Positions 17,354 to 24,595 of a stretch of DNA of 64,000 bases are shown one piece after another (positions within the stretch are counted from its first letter, which is position 1; each line of letters begins with the position of its first letter). This DNA comes from Bacteroidaceae bacterium (lineage in GTDB: Bacteria; Bacteroidota; Bacteroidia; Bacteroidales; Bacteroidaceae): the NCBI GenBank assembly GCA_016292045.1, contig JAEEZX010000018.1:22249-86248 (forward strand), in the 5' to 3' direction. The position numbers and the translations under genes were made by a program. The notes beneath the pieces were generated by a model that ran no database searches, was not told the DNA's origin, and worked only from the letters and a program-made list of their open reading frames with translations.

Positions 17354-18667
17354 TTACTGATATACTTTACGTTTGTCAACAACACGGACGGCCTTGCCTT
17401 CACTCACAGGGAGACTGCCCTTTGAGACGAGACGCACGATGGGTTTCAAAAGGATTTCGTCGCCTAACTGATGACGTATTTCCTTCTCCAATGACTGCAA
17501 CTTTGCGAAGTCGTCGGTACCCTCGTTTACCTCTACCTCTACGGTCATCTGGTCGTTGTTGTCCTCTGTGCTCAGAGTGATGAGATAGTTGGAACCCAAC
17601 TCGGGGAACTTCATCAGTATCTTCTCAATCTGAATCGGGAAGATGTTGACGCCACGAAGCACAATCATGTCGTCGCTCCTGCCCTTCATTCTGTCAAGAC
17701 GCACGTGATTGCGTCCACAAGGACATGTGCGTCCGAGCACACGTGTGAGGTCGCGCGTGCGATATCTGATAAGGGGCATAGCCTCACGACGGATGCTTGT
17801 CAGCACGAGTTCGCCAATCTCTCCGTCGGGTACGGGCTCCAAGGTGTCGGGATCTACAATCTCAACGATATAGTAGTCTTCCCAGAAATGAAGACCGTTC
17901 TGCTCCTTACACTCAAAACCGACACCGGGACCGCACATCTCGGACATACCGAAAGAGTTGTAGGCCTTCACGCCGAACATATTCTCGATACGCTTGCGCT
18001 GCTCCTCAGAGTGAGGCTCGGCACCGATGGCAAACACCTTCAGTTTTGTGTCCTTGCGGGGATCGACACCCTGCTCCTGCATCACCTCGTAGAGACGGGT
18101 GAGATACGACGGGATAGCATGAATGGCTGTCGTGCCGAAGTCCTTAATGAACTTAATCTGACGCAATGAGTTACCTGCAGCTGCGGGAACGGTGAGCATA
18201 CCCAGACGCTCTGCACCATACTGGAAACCGAGACCGCCTGTGAACATACCGTAGCCGGATGAGTTCTGGAATACGTCGTCAGGACGCAGACCTACCATCC
18301 AGAGATTACGGGCCACCTGATTAGCCCACTCGTCGAGGTCGCGCTGCGTGTGGAGAATCACGGTAGGATTACCCGTCGTGCCGCTGCTGGAGTGCAGACG
18401 CACGCATTCGCTCAGGGGCACAGCAGCAAGTCCGAAGGGATATGTGTCTCTGAGGTCCTGCTTAGTGGTGAAAGGAAGCTTGCGCACATCCTCTGGAGAA
18501 TTGATGTCCTCAACGCTGAGGTTCATCTCCTTGAACTTCTTTGCATAGAAAGGAACATTCTTACAATGTTCGAAAGTTTCACGCAGACGCTCCGTCTGCA
18601 GCTTGCTTATCTCCTCCCGCGAGAGGGTCTCGTATTCGGGATGGAGATATGGTGATTTAACATCCAT
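17354..18667 (-). CDS. paaK: Phenylacetate-CoA ligase (first copy)
   Basis: AMP-forming ligase making aryl-acetyl-CoA from aryl-acetate, ATP and CoA. 437 residues, typical PaaK length. The ANL-family P-loop SSSGTTGNPT lies at 93-102; NSFGMSEMCGPG is motif A5; a treble-clef-like CPCGRN and RGVNIFPIQIE mark the start of the C-terminal mobile domain, whose Lys-bearing tail is SEGKAVRVVDKRK. It shares this operon with a second, clearly divergent copy (20001-21311), suggesting different aryl acids (for example phenylacetate versus indoleacetate). Its start overlaps the aminotransferase 3' end by 11 nt. Confidence 0.93.
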   Translation of the reverse strand: MDVKSPYLHPEYETLSREEISKLQTERLRETFEHCKNVPFYAKKFKEMNLSVEDINSPEDVRKLPFTTKQDLRDTYPFGLAAVPLSECVRLHSSSGTTGNPTVILHTQRDLDEWANQVARNLWMVGLRPDDVFQNSSGYGMFTGGLGFQYGAERLGMLTVPAAAGNSLRQIKFIKDFGTTAIHAIPSYLTRLYEVMQEQGVDPRKDTKLKVFAIGAEPHSEEQRKRIENMFGVKAYNSFGMSEMCGPGVGFECKEQNGLHFWEDYYIVEIVDPDTLEPVPDGEIGELVLTSIRREAMPLIRYRTRDLTRVLGRTCPCGRNHVRLDRMKGRSDDMIVLRGVNIFPIQIEKILMKFPELGSNYLITLSTEDNNDQMTVEVEVNEGTDDFAKLQSLEKEIRHQLGDEILLKPIVRLVSKGSLPVSEGKAVRVVDKRKVYQ

Positions 18668-19964
18668 GGTCTATGTGAAATTGTTTGATGCGTTGTGTGA
18701 AAAGTGTCTCTTGCTCCTTGCGGAAGAATGATGTGCAGATGCGGACACCCTGCTGTGTGGACCCCATCGTGTCCAACGGGAATACAGCGATACCGTATGT
18801 CATCAGTTCGCGGGTGAGCTCCAGATCTGTCATACCGGGATACTGCACGGTGAAATAGAATCCGTCTGCAAGAGGAGCACCCATATCGTTGTCGTACACC
18901 AGATAGAAACCGTTGGCAAGCAGCACGTCTTTCATGAACTTTGCCCTGCGACCGTATTCCTTCACATCATCGAGGAAGTTGTATGCTCCGCTGACAGCTG
19001 CTTCCATAAGTGCTGCCATAGCGTGCTGTACGGAATGCGTGGTGCCGCTGGAGAGCGTATACATCAGACGTCCTACGAAGAAATCTCCGAAAGCCCCCAC
19101 TCCGAAATTCTTCTGCAAGGGAGCGAACACACGATGGAAGAGTTCGTTGGAGATACACGTCACACCGATACGCTGACCTGCATAGGAGAAAGCCTTCGAA
19201 GCTGAAACCCACAGCACGTAGTTGTCTGTGTAGCGGGCCACCGTTGCCTGATAAGGCGCCTCATAGGGATGAGAGAGGTCGCGACGGAAATCCATTGCGA
19301 AATATGCCAAATCCTCCAGCACAATGACATCGTGCTTCGTGGCGAGCTGGCCGATACCCTTGAGTTCTTCCTCTGTGAAACACACCCAGGATGGGTTGTT
19401 GGGATTGGAGTACACAATGGCACAGATATTGCCCTTGGAGATAATCTCCTCGAGTTTCTTTATCAGTTCTGCACCGCGATAGTTGTAGATGTCGAGAGCT
19501 TCGTGCTTAAGGCCTATCACATCACACTGGGTCGTCTGCACAGGGAAACCCGGCTGTATGAGCAGCACGGTATCCTGCTTTGAACCGGCGAAAGCATGAC
19601 GGATTGCCATAAACGTGGCGAAGGTGCCTTGCATGCTGCCCGTTGTGGGCACACATCCCTCCGCATCGATATCCACACCGATGAAAGCCTTCACAAAATC
19701 AGAAGCCGCCTTCTTGATGCGAGGTATACCCCCGTTGGGAGGATATATCGTAGCGCATCCGGAGCGAAGAGCTTCCGCCTCTGCTTTCATTGCGATTTCA
19801 GAAGGTTTCAAACCAGGCACACCCATCTCCAGATGGATTACCTCCTCGCCCGTCTTTTCTTCAATCTGCTTGGAGAGCGCCTGTATATCACGAATGGTGG
19901 CCTGAGAAAAATCCCCAAGCCCCATTCCGTCTATAATCCTGTTTACTTGTTCTTTATCAAACAC
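18657..19964 (-). CDS. Class I/II PLP aminotransferase
   Basis: A 435-residue fold-type I aminotransferase. Seen: YPPNGGIPRIKKAASDFV, the VYSNPNNPSWVCF motif, VLEDLAYFAMD, and the PLP-lysine segment WVSASKAFSYAGQRIG. In this operon it would interconvert aromatic amino acids and arylpyruvates, the substrates or products of the adjacent indolepyruvate oxidoreductase. The only start that preserves the N-terminus is GTG at 19964; the next Met (MGLGDFSQ, 13 residues in) is possible. It sits between the two paaK genes, 36 bp after the second copy. Substrate is inferred from context. Confidence 0.9.
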   Translation of the reverse strand: MFDKEQVNRIIDGMGLGDFSQATIRDIQALSKQIEEKTGEEVIHLEMGVPGLKPSEIAMKAEAEALRSGCATIYPPNGGIPRIKKAASDFVKAFIGVDIDAEGCVPTTGSMQGTFATFMAIRHAFAGSKQDTVLLIQPGFPVQTTQCDVIGLKHEALDIYNYRGAELIKKLEEIISKGNICAIVYSNPNNPSWVCFTEEELKGIGQLATKHDVIVLEDLAYFAMDFRRDLSHPYEAPYQATVARYTDNYVLWVSASKAFSYAGQRIGVTCISNELFHRVFAPLQKNFGVGAFGDFFVGRLMYTLSSGTTHSVQHAMAALMEAAVSGAYNFLDDVKEYGRRAKFMKDVLLANGFYLVYDNDMGAPLADGFYFTVQYPGMTDLELTRELMTYGIAVFPLDTMGSTQQGVRICTSFFRKEQETLFTQRIKQFHIDHGC

Positions 19965-20000
19965 GATAAACTGTGAATATTTAGTTATGAGATTAAATTG

Positions 20001-21311
20001 TTAGTGCCAATTCGAGAAGTCGCGCTTATCGTTCACATGTTTAGCCTTGCCAGTGGAGCGTTCGATTGTGCCAGGCGGCTGAATGTGAATGTTGGGTTTG
20101 ATACCGGTGAGAGATACCAGACGGTCGTAGAGCGGCTTGATGAACGGCATCTGCTTGCCGGGATTGGGCGAGAAGAACTCTTCGCGCAACTCGACGTCGA
20201 GATCGAATGTATCCTCGTTGCCCTTGCGGTCCACCGTGATGAAATACTGCGGAGTGAATGCAGGGAATTCTGTGAGCACCGTCTCTATCTGGCTGGGGAA
20301 TACGTTTACACCGCGAATGATGAGCATATCGTCGCTGCGACCCAGCACCTTACCCATTCTCACGGCTGTACGGCCGCACTTACAGGGTTCGTAGATAAGG
20401 CTGGTGAGGTCGCGGGTGCGATAGCGAAGGATGGGCATAGCCTCCTTGCAGAGCGAAGTGATTACCAACTCGCCCACTTCACCAGGAGCAACGGGCTTCA
20501 GGGTCTCGGGATTGAGTATCTCGGGCAGGAACATATCCTCCCACACGTGTGTACCGTCCTGATATTCGCACTCACCGCCCACACCGGGACCGCACATCTC
20601 CGTGAGACCGTAGATGTCGATGGCCTTGATGTGGAACTTGGCTTCCAGTTCGCGACGGATGCCCCATGTCCAAGGCTCTGCGCCGAAGAAACCGACACGC
20701 AACTTCAGCTTGGAGACATCCACCTTGTTCTTTTCCATCACCTCGGCAAGGTGCAGGGCATACGAAGGAGTGCAGCAGATGGCAGCTGTGCCCATGTCCT
20801 GCATCAGCATAATCTGCTTCTGCGAATTACCGGCAGAGGTGGGCAACTGCACAGCACCCAGCTTGGCTGCTCCGTCGTGGGCACCGAGTCCGCCTGTGAA
20901 GAGGCCGTAGCCGTAGGCCACCTGCACCACATCGCCGGGACCTATATCACCCACAGCCAAAACGCGGGCAACACACTCGCTCCACATATCGAGGTCGGCT
21001 TGTGTGTAAGTGCCGACAACAGGTTTTCCCGTGGTACCGCTGGAAGCGTGTATACGGCGAATCTCGCTCATGGGAACAGCCTGCAAGCCGTAGGGATATT
21101 CATCACGCAGGTCGTGCTTTGTTGTGAAAGGCAACTTGGTGACATCGTCAACAGACTTGATGTCTTCCGGCTTCACACCCAGTTCGTCCATCTTCCTCTT
21201 GTAGAAGGGGACATTCTCGTAGCATCGCTTCACGGTGGCAGCCAGCCTCTCGCTCTGCAGCTTTCTCATGTCCTCGCGGGACATGCACTCCATTTTAGGA
21301 TTGAAAATCAT
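20001..21311 (-). CDS. paaK: Phenylacetate-CoA ligase (second copy)
   Basis: A 436-residue AMP-forming aryl-acetate CoA ligase, homologous but not identical to the 17354-18667 copy. P-loop ASSGTTGKPV at 89-98, A5 motif DIYGLTEMCGPG, CKCGRT, RGVNVFPSQIE, and C-terminal ERSTGKAKHVNDKRDF with the catalytic Lys. It follows iorB by 20 bp. Family knowledge: PaaK plus IorAB is the standard pair for interconverting aryl-acetate and arylpyruvate in gut and rumen anaerobes. ATG at 21311. Confidence 0.93.
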   Translation of the reverse strand: MIFNPKMECMSREDMRKLQSERLAATVKRCYENVPFYKRKMDELGVKPEDIKSVDDVTKLPFTTKHDLRDEYPYGLQAVPMSEIRRIHASSGTTGKPVVGTYTQADLDMWSECVARVLAVGDIGPGDVVQVAYGYGLFTGGLGAHDGAAKLGAVQLPTSAGNSQKQIMLMQDMGTAAICCTPSYALHLAEVMEKNKVDVSKLKLRVGFFGAEPWTWGIRRELEAKFHIKAIDIYGLTEMCGPGVGGECEYQDGTHVWEDMFLPEILNPETLKPVAPGEVGELVITSLCKEAMPILRYRTRDLTSLIYEPCKCGRTAVRMGKVLGRSDDMLIIRGVNVFPSQIETVLTEFPAFTPQYFITVDRKGNEDTFDLDVELREEFFSPNPGKQMPFIKPLYDRLVSLTGIKPNIHIQPPGTIERSTGKAKHVNDKRDFSNWH

Positions 21312-21331
21312 ATCTGTAAGTATAGTTTAAT

Positions 21332-21907
21332 TTACATTCCGCATGCCTTCACTCCTGCGTCGAAGGCCTTCAGGTTGGCTTCCACCACCTGCTCTCCCTT
21401 GCGGGCGAACACCGTAGCGATGGCCTCGCGAAGACTCTCCACAGAGAGAATACCGATGGCAGGAGCAGCCATACCCAGCAACACCATGTTGGCACCGCGG
21501 GGATTGCCGCAGTCCTTTGCCACAGTCTCGATGTCGAGCTTCACACTGGGAAGAGTGTCCAGCTCCTTCTGCATGGCATCCTCGTCGGGATAGTTGGGGA
21601 TATTGACGAAAGGCTTCGAACTTGTCACTATCCTGCCCTCTTTGCTCAGGTATGCAAGATAGCGCATCGACTCCATGGGTTCCATAGAGATGATGAGATC
21701 GGCACCGGCCTCTGCAATGAGGTCGCTCCAGATGGGCTCGGTGGACAGACGCAGATTCGACTGCACGTCTCCGCCGCGCTGACTCATGCCGTGCACCTCA
21801 GCCTGCTTGAGATAGAGACCGGCCTTTGTGGCAGCCTCGCCTATGATGGTTGCGATGGAGAGAATGCCTTGTCCTCCCACACCGCACAGTATGATATCCT
21901 TTTTCAT
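21332..21907 (-). CDS. iorB: Indolepyruvate oxidoreductase subunit beta
   Basis: Gamma-type subunit of 2-oxoacid:ferredoxin oxidoreductases. 191 residues, normal for IorB. Seen: DIILCGVGGQGILSIATIIG at the N-terminus, KQAEVHGMSQRGGDVQSNLR (CoA/oxoacid region) and the C-terminal helix region. I chose the ATG at 21907, which overlaps the iorA stop as ATGA, rather than the upstream in-frame Met that lies inside iorA. Works with IorA to decarboxylate arylpyruvates to aryl-acetyl-CoA (or the reverse). Confidence 0.93.
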   Translation of the reverse strand: MKKDIILCGVGGQGILSIATIIGEAATKAGLYLKQAEVHGMSQRGGDVQSNLRLSTEPIWSDLIAEAGADLIISMEPMESMRYLAYLSKEGRIVTSSKPFVNIPNYPDEDAMQKELDTLPSVKLDIETVAKDCGNPRGANMVLLGMAAPAIGILSVESLREAIATVFARKGEQVVEANLKAFDAGVKACGM

Positions 21908-23481
21908 TGCTTCTTGGCTCTTGCGTGACGGGCGAAAGTCTGGATACACTCTCTGCGAGGTATGATGACGGAAACACCCTTGTATTCGATTTCTTCCTTT
22001 ATCACCTTTGTGATTTCAGGCATGTTCTTGGGCAGGGGCACTACGACGCGCACGTGCTCGGGCTCTACGCCAAGTCCCAGACAGATTGCCTCGAACTTAT
22101 TGGTTCCGGCAGAATCCTGTCCGCCTGTCATACCCGTTGTCAGGTTGTCGGAAATAATCACCGTGATATTCGACTTGTCGTTCACGGCATCCAGCAAACC
22201 TGTCATACCGCTGTGTGTGAATGTGGAGTCGCCAATCACAGCAACGGCAGGGAACAGACCTGCATCGGCAGCACCTTTGGCCATAGTGATGCTGGCGCCC
22301 ATATCCACACAGGAAGAAAGACTCTTGAAGGGAGGCAGAGCACCCAGAGTGTAGCAACCGATGTCGCCAAACACCCTATGGTCGGGATAAGATGCCAGCA
22401 CTTCGTTGAGCGCTGTGTAGACATCCCTGTGACCGCAGCCCTGACAGAGCTGAGGGGGACGCGCAGCCATATTCTGCGCAGCGGCAAACACAGCACCGGT
22501 CTCCTTACCCAGAGCCTTTGCCACGCTGTCGGGAGTGAGTTCGCCCGTTCTGGGAAGATCGCCGGTCAGACGTCCCTTGACGGGATAACCGGCACCCAGC
22601 AGGCCCTTCACCATCTCCTCCACAACGGGCTGTCCGTCCTCAATCACCATCAGACAATCGCACTTAGCAGCCAGAGCCTTGATTTTATCCTCGGGCAGAG
22701 GATACTGTGATATCTTCACCAGATTGGCCTCATTGCCGACAGCCTCCTTCACATAGTTGTATGCGATACCGCAGGCAAGGATACCCATCTTCGAGGATGA
22801 AGACTCCACCTTGTTGTATACACTCTCCTCAGAGGCAGCCTTCATGGCATCCTGCTTCTCCAGCAGAGCGACATACTTTCTGCGGGCTATGCCGGGCAGA
22901 AGCACCCAGGCATCCGTAGAAGGAGACAGCGGCTTCTCGGCAACGGGCTCTGTGATTTCCACAGCGGCACGGGAGTGGGCCAGACGGGTCACAACACGCA
23001 ATACAACGGGTTCGCCGATGCGCTCTGAGAATTCGAAGGCAGATGCCATCATGTCGTAAGCCTCCTGCTGATTGGAGGGCTCGAAACAAGGCACAAGAGC
23101 AAACTTGGCATAGAAGCGCGAGTCCTGCTCGTTCTGCGACGAGTGCATCGAGGGGTCGTCGGCGGCGAGCACCACCAGACCGCCCTTCACACCTGTGATG
23201 GCACTGTTTACAAAAGCGTCGGCACAGACATTCATACCCACGTGCTTCATACACACGAGAGCTCTCTTGCCGGCATACGACATACCTAAAGCGGCCTCCA
23301 TCGCGGTCTTCTCGTTGGTACACCAGCGGGAATGCACTCCGCGCTCCTTGGCCAGAGGATTGTTTTGGATAAATTCTGTAATTTCGGTGCTGGGCGTTCC
23401 AGGGTAAGCGTAAACGCCACTTAAGCCGGCATTAATCGCTCCCAAGGCTATCGCTTCATCACCTAAAAGAAGTTTTTTCAT
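21904..23481 (-). CDS. iorA: Indolepyruvate oxidoreductase subunit alpha, lacking the C-terminal ferredoxin domain
   Basis: TPP-dependent arylpyruvate oxidoreductase large subunit, 525 residues from the ATG at 23481. N-terminal pyrimidine-binding region LLGDEAIALGAINAG and YPGTPSTEI; TPP-binding motif GDS...SDN (VIGDSTFTHSGMTG to VIISDN); LCQGCGHRDVYTAL. Typical IorA proteins continue about 80-100 residues into a 2x[4Fe-4S] ferredoxin-like domain; this one ends at RRECIQTFARHARAKKQ with no CxxCxxC cluster, so electrons must pass differently or through a separate ferredoxin. The stop is clean and the next gene overlaps it, so this is not a frameshift. First gene of the operon. Confidence 0.92.
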   Translation of the reverse strand: MKKLLLGDEAIALGAINAGLSGVYAYPGTPSTEITEFIQNNPLAKERGVHSRWCTNEKTAMEAALGMSYAGKRALVCMKHVGMNVCADAFVNSAITGVKGGLVVLAADDPSMHSSQNEQDSRFYAKFALVPCFEPSNQQEAYDMMASAFEFSERIGEPVVLRVVTRLAHSRAAVEITEPVAEKPLSPSTDAWVLLPGIARRKYVALLEKQDAMKAASEESVYNKVESSSSKMGILACGIAYNYVKEAVGNEANLVKISQYPLPEDKIKALAAKCDCLMVIEDGQPVVEEMVKGLLGAGYPVKGRLTGDLPRTGELTPDSVAKALGKETGAVFAAAQNMAARPPQLCQGCGHRDVYTALNEVLASYPDHRVFGDIGCYTLGALPPFKSLSSCVDMGASITMAKGAADAGLFPAVAVIGDSTFTHSGMTGLLDAVNDKSNITVIISDNLTTGMTGGQDSAGTNKFEAICLGLGVEPEHVRVVVPLPKNMPEITKVIKEEIEYKGVSVIIPRRECIQTFARHARAKKQ

Positions 23482-23513
23482 ATTTAAACGATTTTTTTTG
23501 CGTAAAATCGCGA

Positions 23514-23521
23514 CAAAGATA
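23514..23521 (-). promoter_or_regulatory. iorA operon -7 box
   Basis: Minus-strand TATCTTTG, 32 bp before the iorA ATG. It lies only 13 bp from the divergent -7 box at 23535, so the two promoters overlap and probably compete. Confidence 0.55.
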
Positions 23522-23534
23522 GTAAAAATTTTCG

Positions 23535-23542
23535 TAACTTTG
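23535..23542 (+). promoter_or_regulatory. -7 box of the queuosine-precursor transporter gene
   Basis: TAACTTTG; transcription would begin around 23548, right at the 5' edge of the riboswitch candidate. Confidence 0.6.
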
Positions 23543-23548
23543 CGCCCC

Positions 23549-23578
23549 AGAGTACTTGAAAACCTCTTTAAAAACAAG
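23549..23578 (+). promoter_or_regulatory. Candidate preQ1-I riboswitch
   Basis: The 30-nt leader can form the preQ1-I H-type pseudoknot: P1 AGAG (23549-23552) with CUCU (23564-23567); P2 CUUG (23555-23558) with CAAG (23575-23578); a C (23563) directly 5' of the P1 3' strand, where the ligand-reading cytosine sits in known aptamers; and an A-rich stretch UUUAAAAA between P1 and the P2 3' strand. It ends 4 nt before the ATG, so ligand binding would occlude the initiation region. The gene it controls is a queuosine-precursor transporter, which fits. Confidence 0.75.
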
Positions 23579-23582
23579 ATTT

Positions 23583-24278
23583 ATGTTAAAAAACCGCTCA
23601 GTGAGCGTATCCTTCATGCTGATGGGGATACTTTTTTGCTCCTGTTTAATCATCAGCAACCTTCTAAGCGTTAAGCTGCTCCGAATAACAGACTCTCTTT
23701 CCATCTCGGCAGCCATCATCATTTTCCCTGTGACATACATCCTCAACGACTGTATCGCGGAGGTGTGGGGCTATCGCAAGGCGCGCCTTATTATATGGAT
23801 GGGATTTCTCATGAATTTCTTCTGCGCAGCTGTGGGAATGATAGCCGTCGCTCTTCCTGCCGCCGACTTCTGGAAAGCAAATGAGGCTCACTTCGACTTC
23901 ATGTTCACGCTGGCTCCGCGAGTTGCAACCGCATCGTTGGCCGCATTCCTCGTGGGCAGTTTCCTCAACGCTTATGTTATGTCGCGCATGAAACTCTCTA
24001 GCGAAGGACGTCATTTCTCCGTGAGAGCCGTCGTCAGCACACTTTGGGGCGAAAGCGCAGACAGCTGCATCTTCTTCCCGTTCGCCTTCTGGGGACTCAT
24101 GCCGCCCGACGAACTGCTGAAACTCATGGTGATGCAGGTGCTTCTCAAGACGGCCTACGAAATCGTCATGCTGCCCGTCACTTATCGTATTGTGATTGCC
24201 GTGAAGCGATTCGAAGGCACAGATGTGTTCGACAAGGATCTCAAGAGCTACAACCCCTTCCATCTGTCCGACCTCTAA
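23583..24278 (+). CDS. yhhQ: Queuosine precursor transporter, VUT/YhhQ family
   Basis: Inner-membrane importer of queuosine precursors (preQ0/preQ1). 231 residues with about six membrane helices, for example VSFMLMGILFCSCLIISNLL, ISAAIIIFPVTYIL and IIWMGFLMNFFCAAVGMIAV. Family marks seen: PVTYILNDCIAEVWGYRKAR and the STLWGESADSCIFF segment. I chose the ATG at 23583 because it lies just after the riboswitch candidate; the TTG at 23556 would place the start inside the aptamer. Divergent from iorA. Confidence 0.9.
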   Translation: MLKNRSVSVSFMLMGILFCSCLIISNLLSVKLLRITDSLSISAAIIIFPVTYILNDCIAEVWGYRKARLIIWMGFLMNFFCAAVGMIAVALPAADFWKANEAHFDFMFTLAPRVATASLAAFLVGSFLNAYVMSRMKLSSEGRHFSVRAVVSTLWGESADSCIFFPFAFWGLMPPDELLKLMVMQVLLKTAYEIVMLPVTYRIVIAVKRFEGTDVFDKDLKSYNPFHLSDL

Positions 24279-24393
24279 CTGTAAGATGTTTTTACACGGA
24301 TTCTTGGCCAAGCAAACCTTCTGACAGAAAATTTCCGCTCACATTTTCAACAAGTTACAATTTTGATAAGCTCTTTCAGCCTGTTCTCAGACT

Positions 24394-24426
24394 CCCTGCA
24401 GAGTCGCTGCAGAGTGCTTGCAGAGG
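24394..24426. repeat. Three 11-bp direct repeats in a gene-free spacer
   Basis: CCCTGCAGAGT, CGCTGCAGAGT, GCTTGCAGAGG in tandem. The 24279-24595 spacer otherwise holds only the promoter of the next gene; no coding potential is apparent. Confidence 0.7.
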
Positions 24427-24568
24427 CTTAGAAACGCTATTTTTTGTAAAATATTATGAGTGGCGAAGAGAGGATGCTGCAAGGAGGAAGAAAGGCGCTA
24501 AAGTTCACACAATCACAAAAAAATGGCATAAAATCTCTCCAAAGGAGCGTTATTTCACATTTTTTAGT

Positions 24569-24576
24569 TAACTTTG
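24569..24576 (+). promoter_or_regulatory. -7 box of the PEP-synthase-like gene
   Basis: TAACTTTG, 19 bp before the ATG at 24596. Confidence 0.6.
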
Positions 24577-24595
24577 CGCTGGATTTTGAGAAAAA

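Noticed and set aside
19998-21593. 531-codon plus-strand frame
   Set aside because: Antisense to the second paaK and iorB; no domain visible.
24044-24571. Plus-strand frame overlapping the transporter's 3' end
   Set aside because: Out of frame with the transporter and reaching into a spacer; composition looks non-coding.
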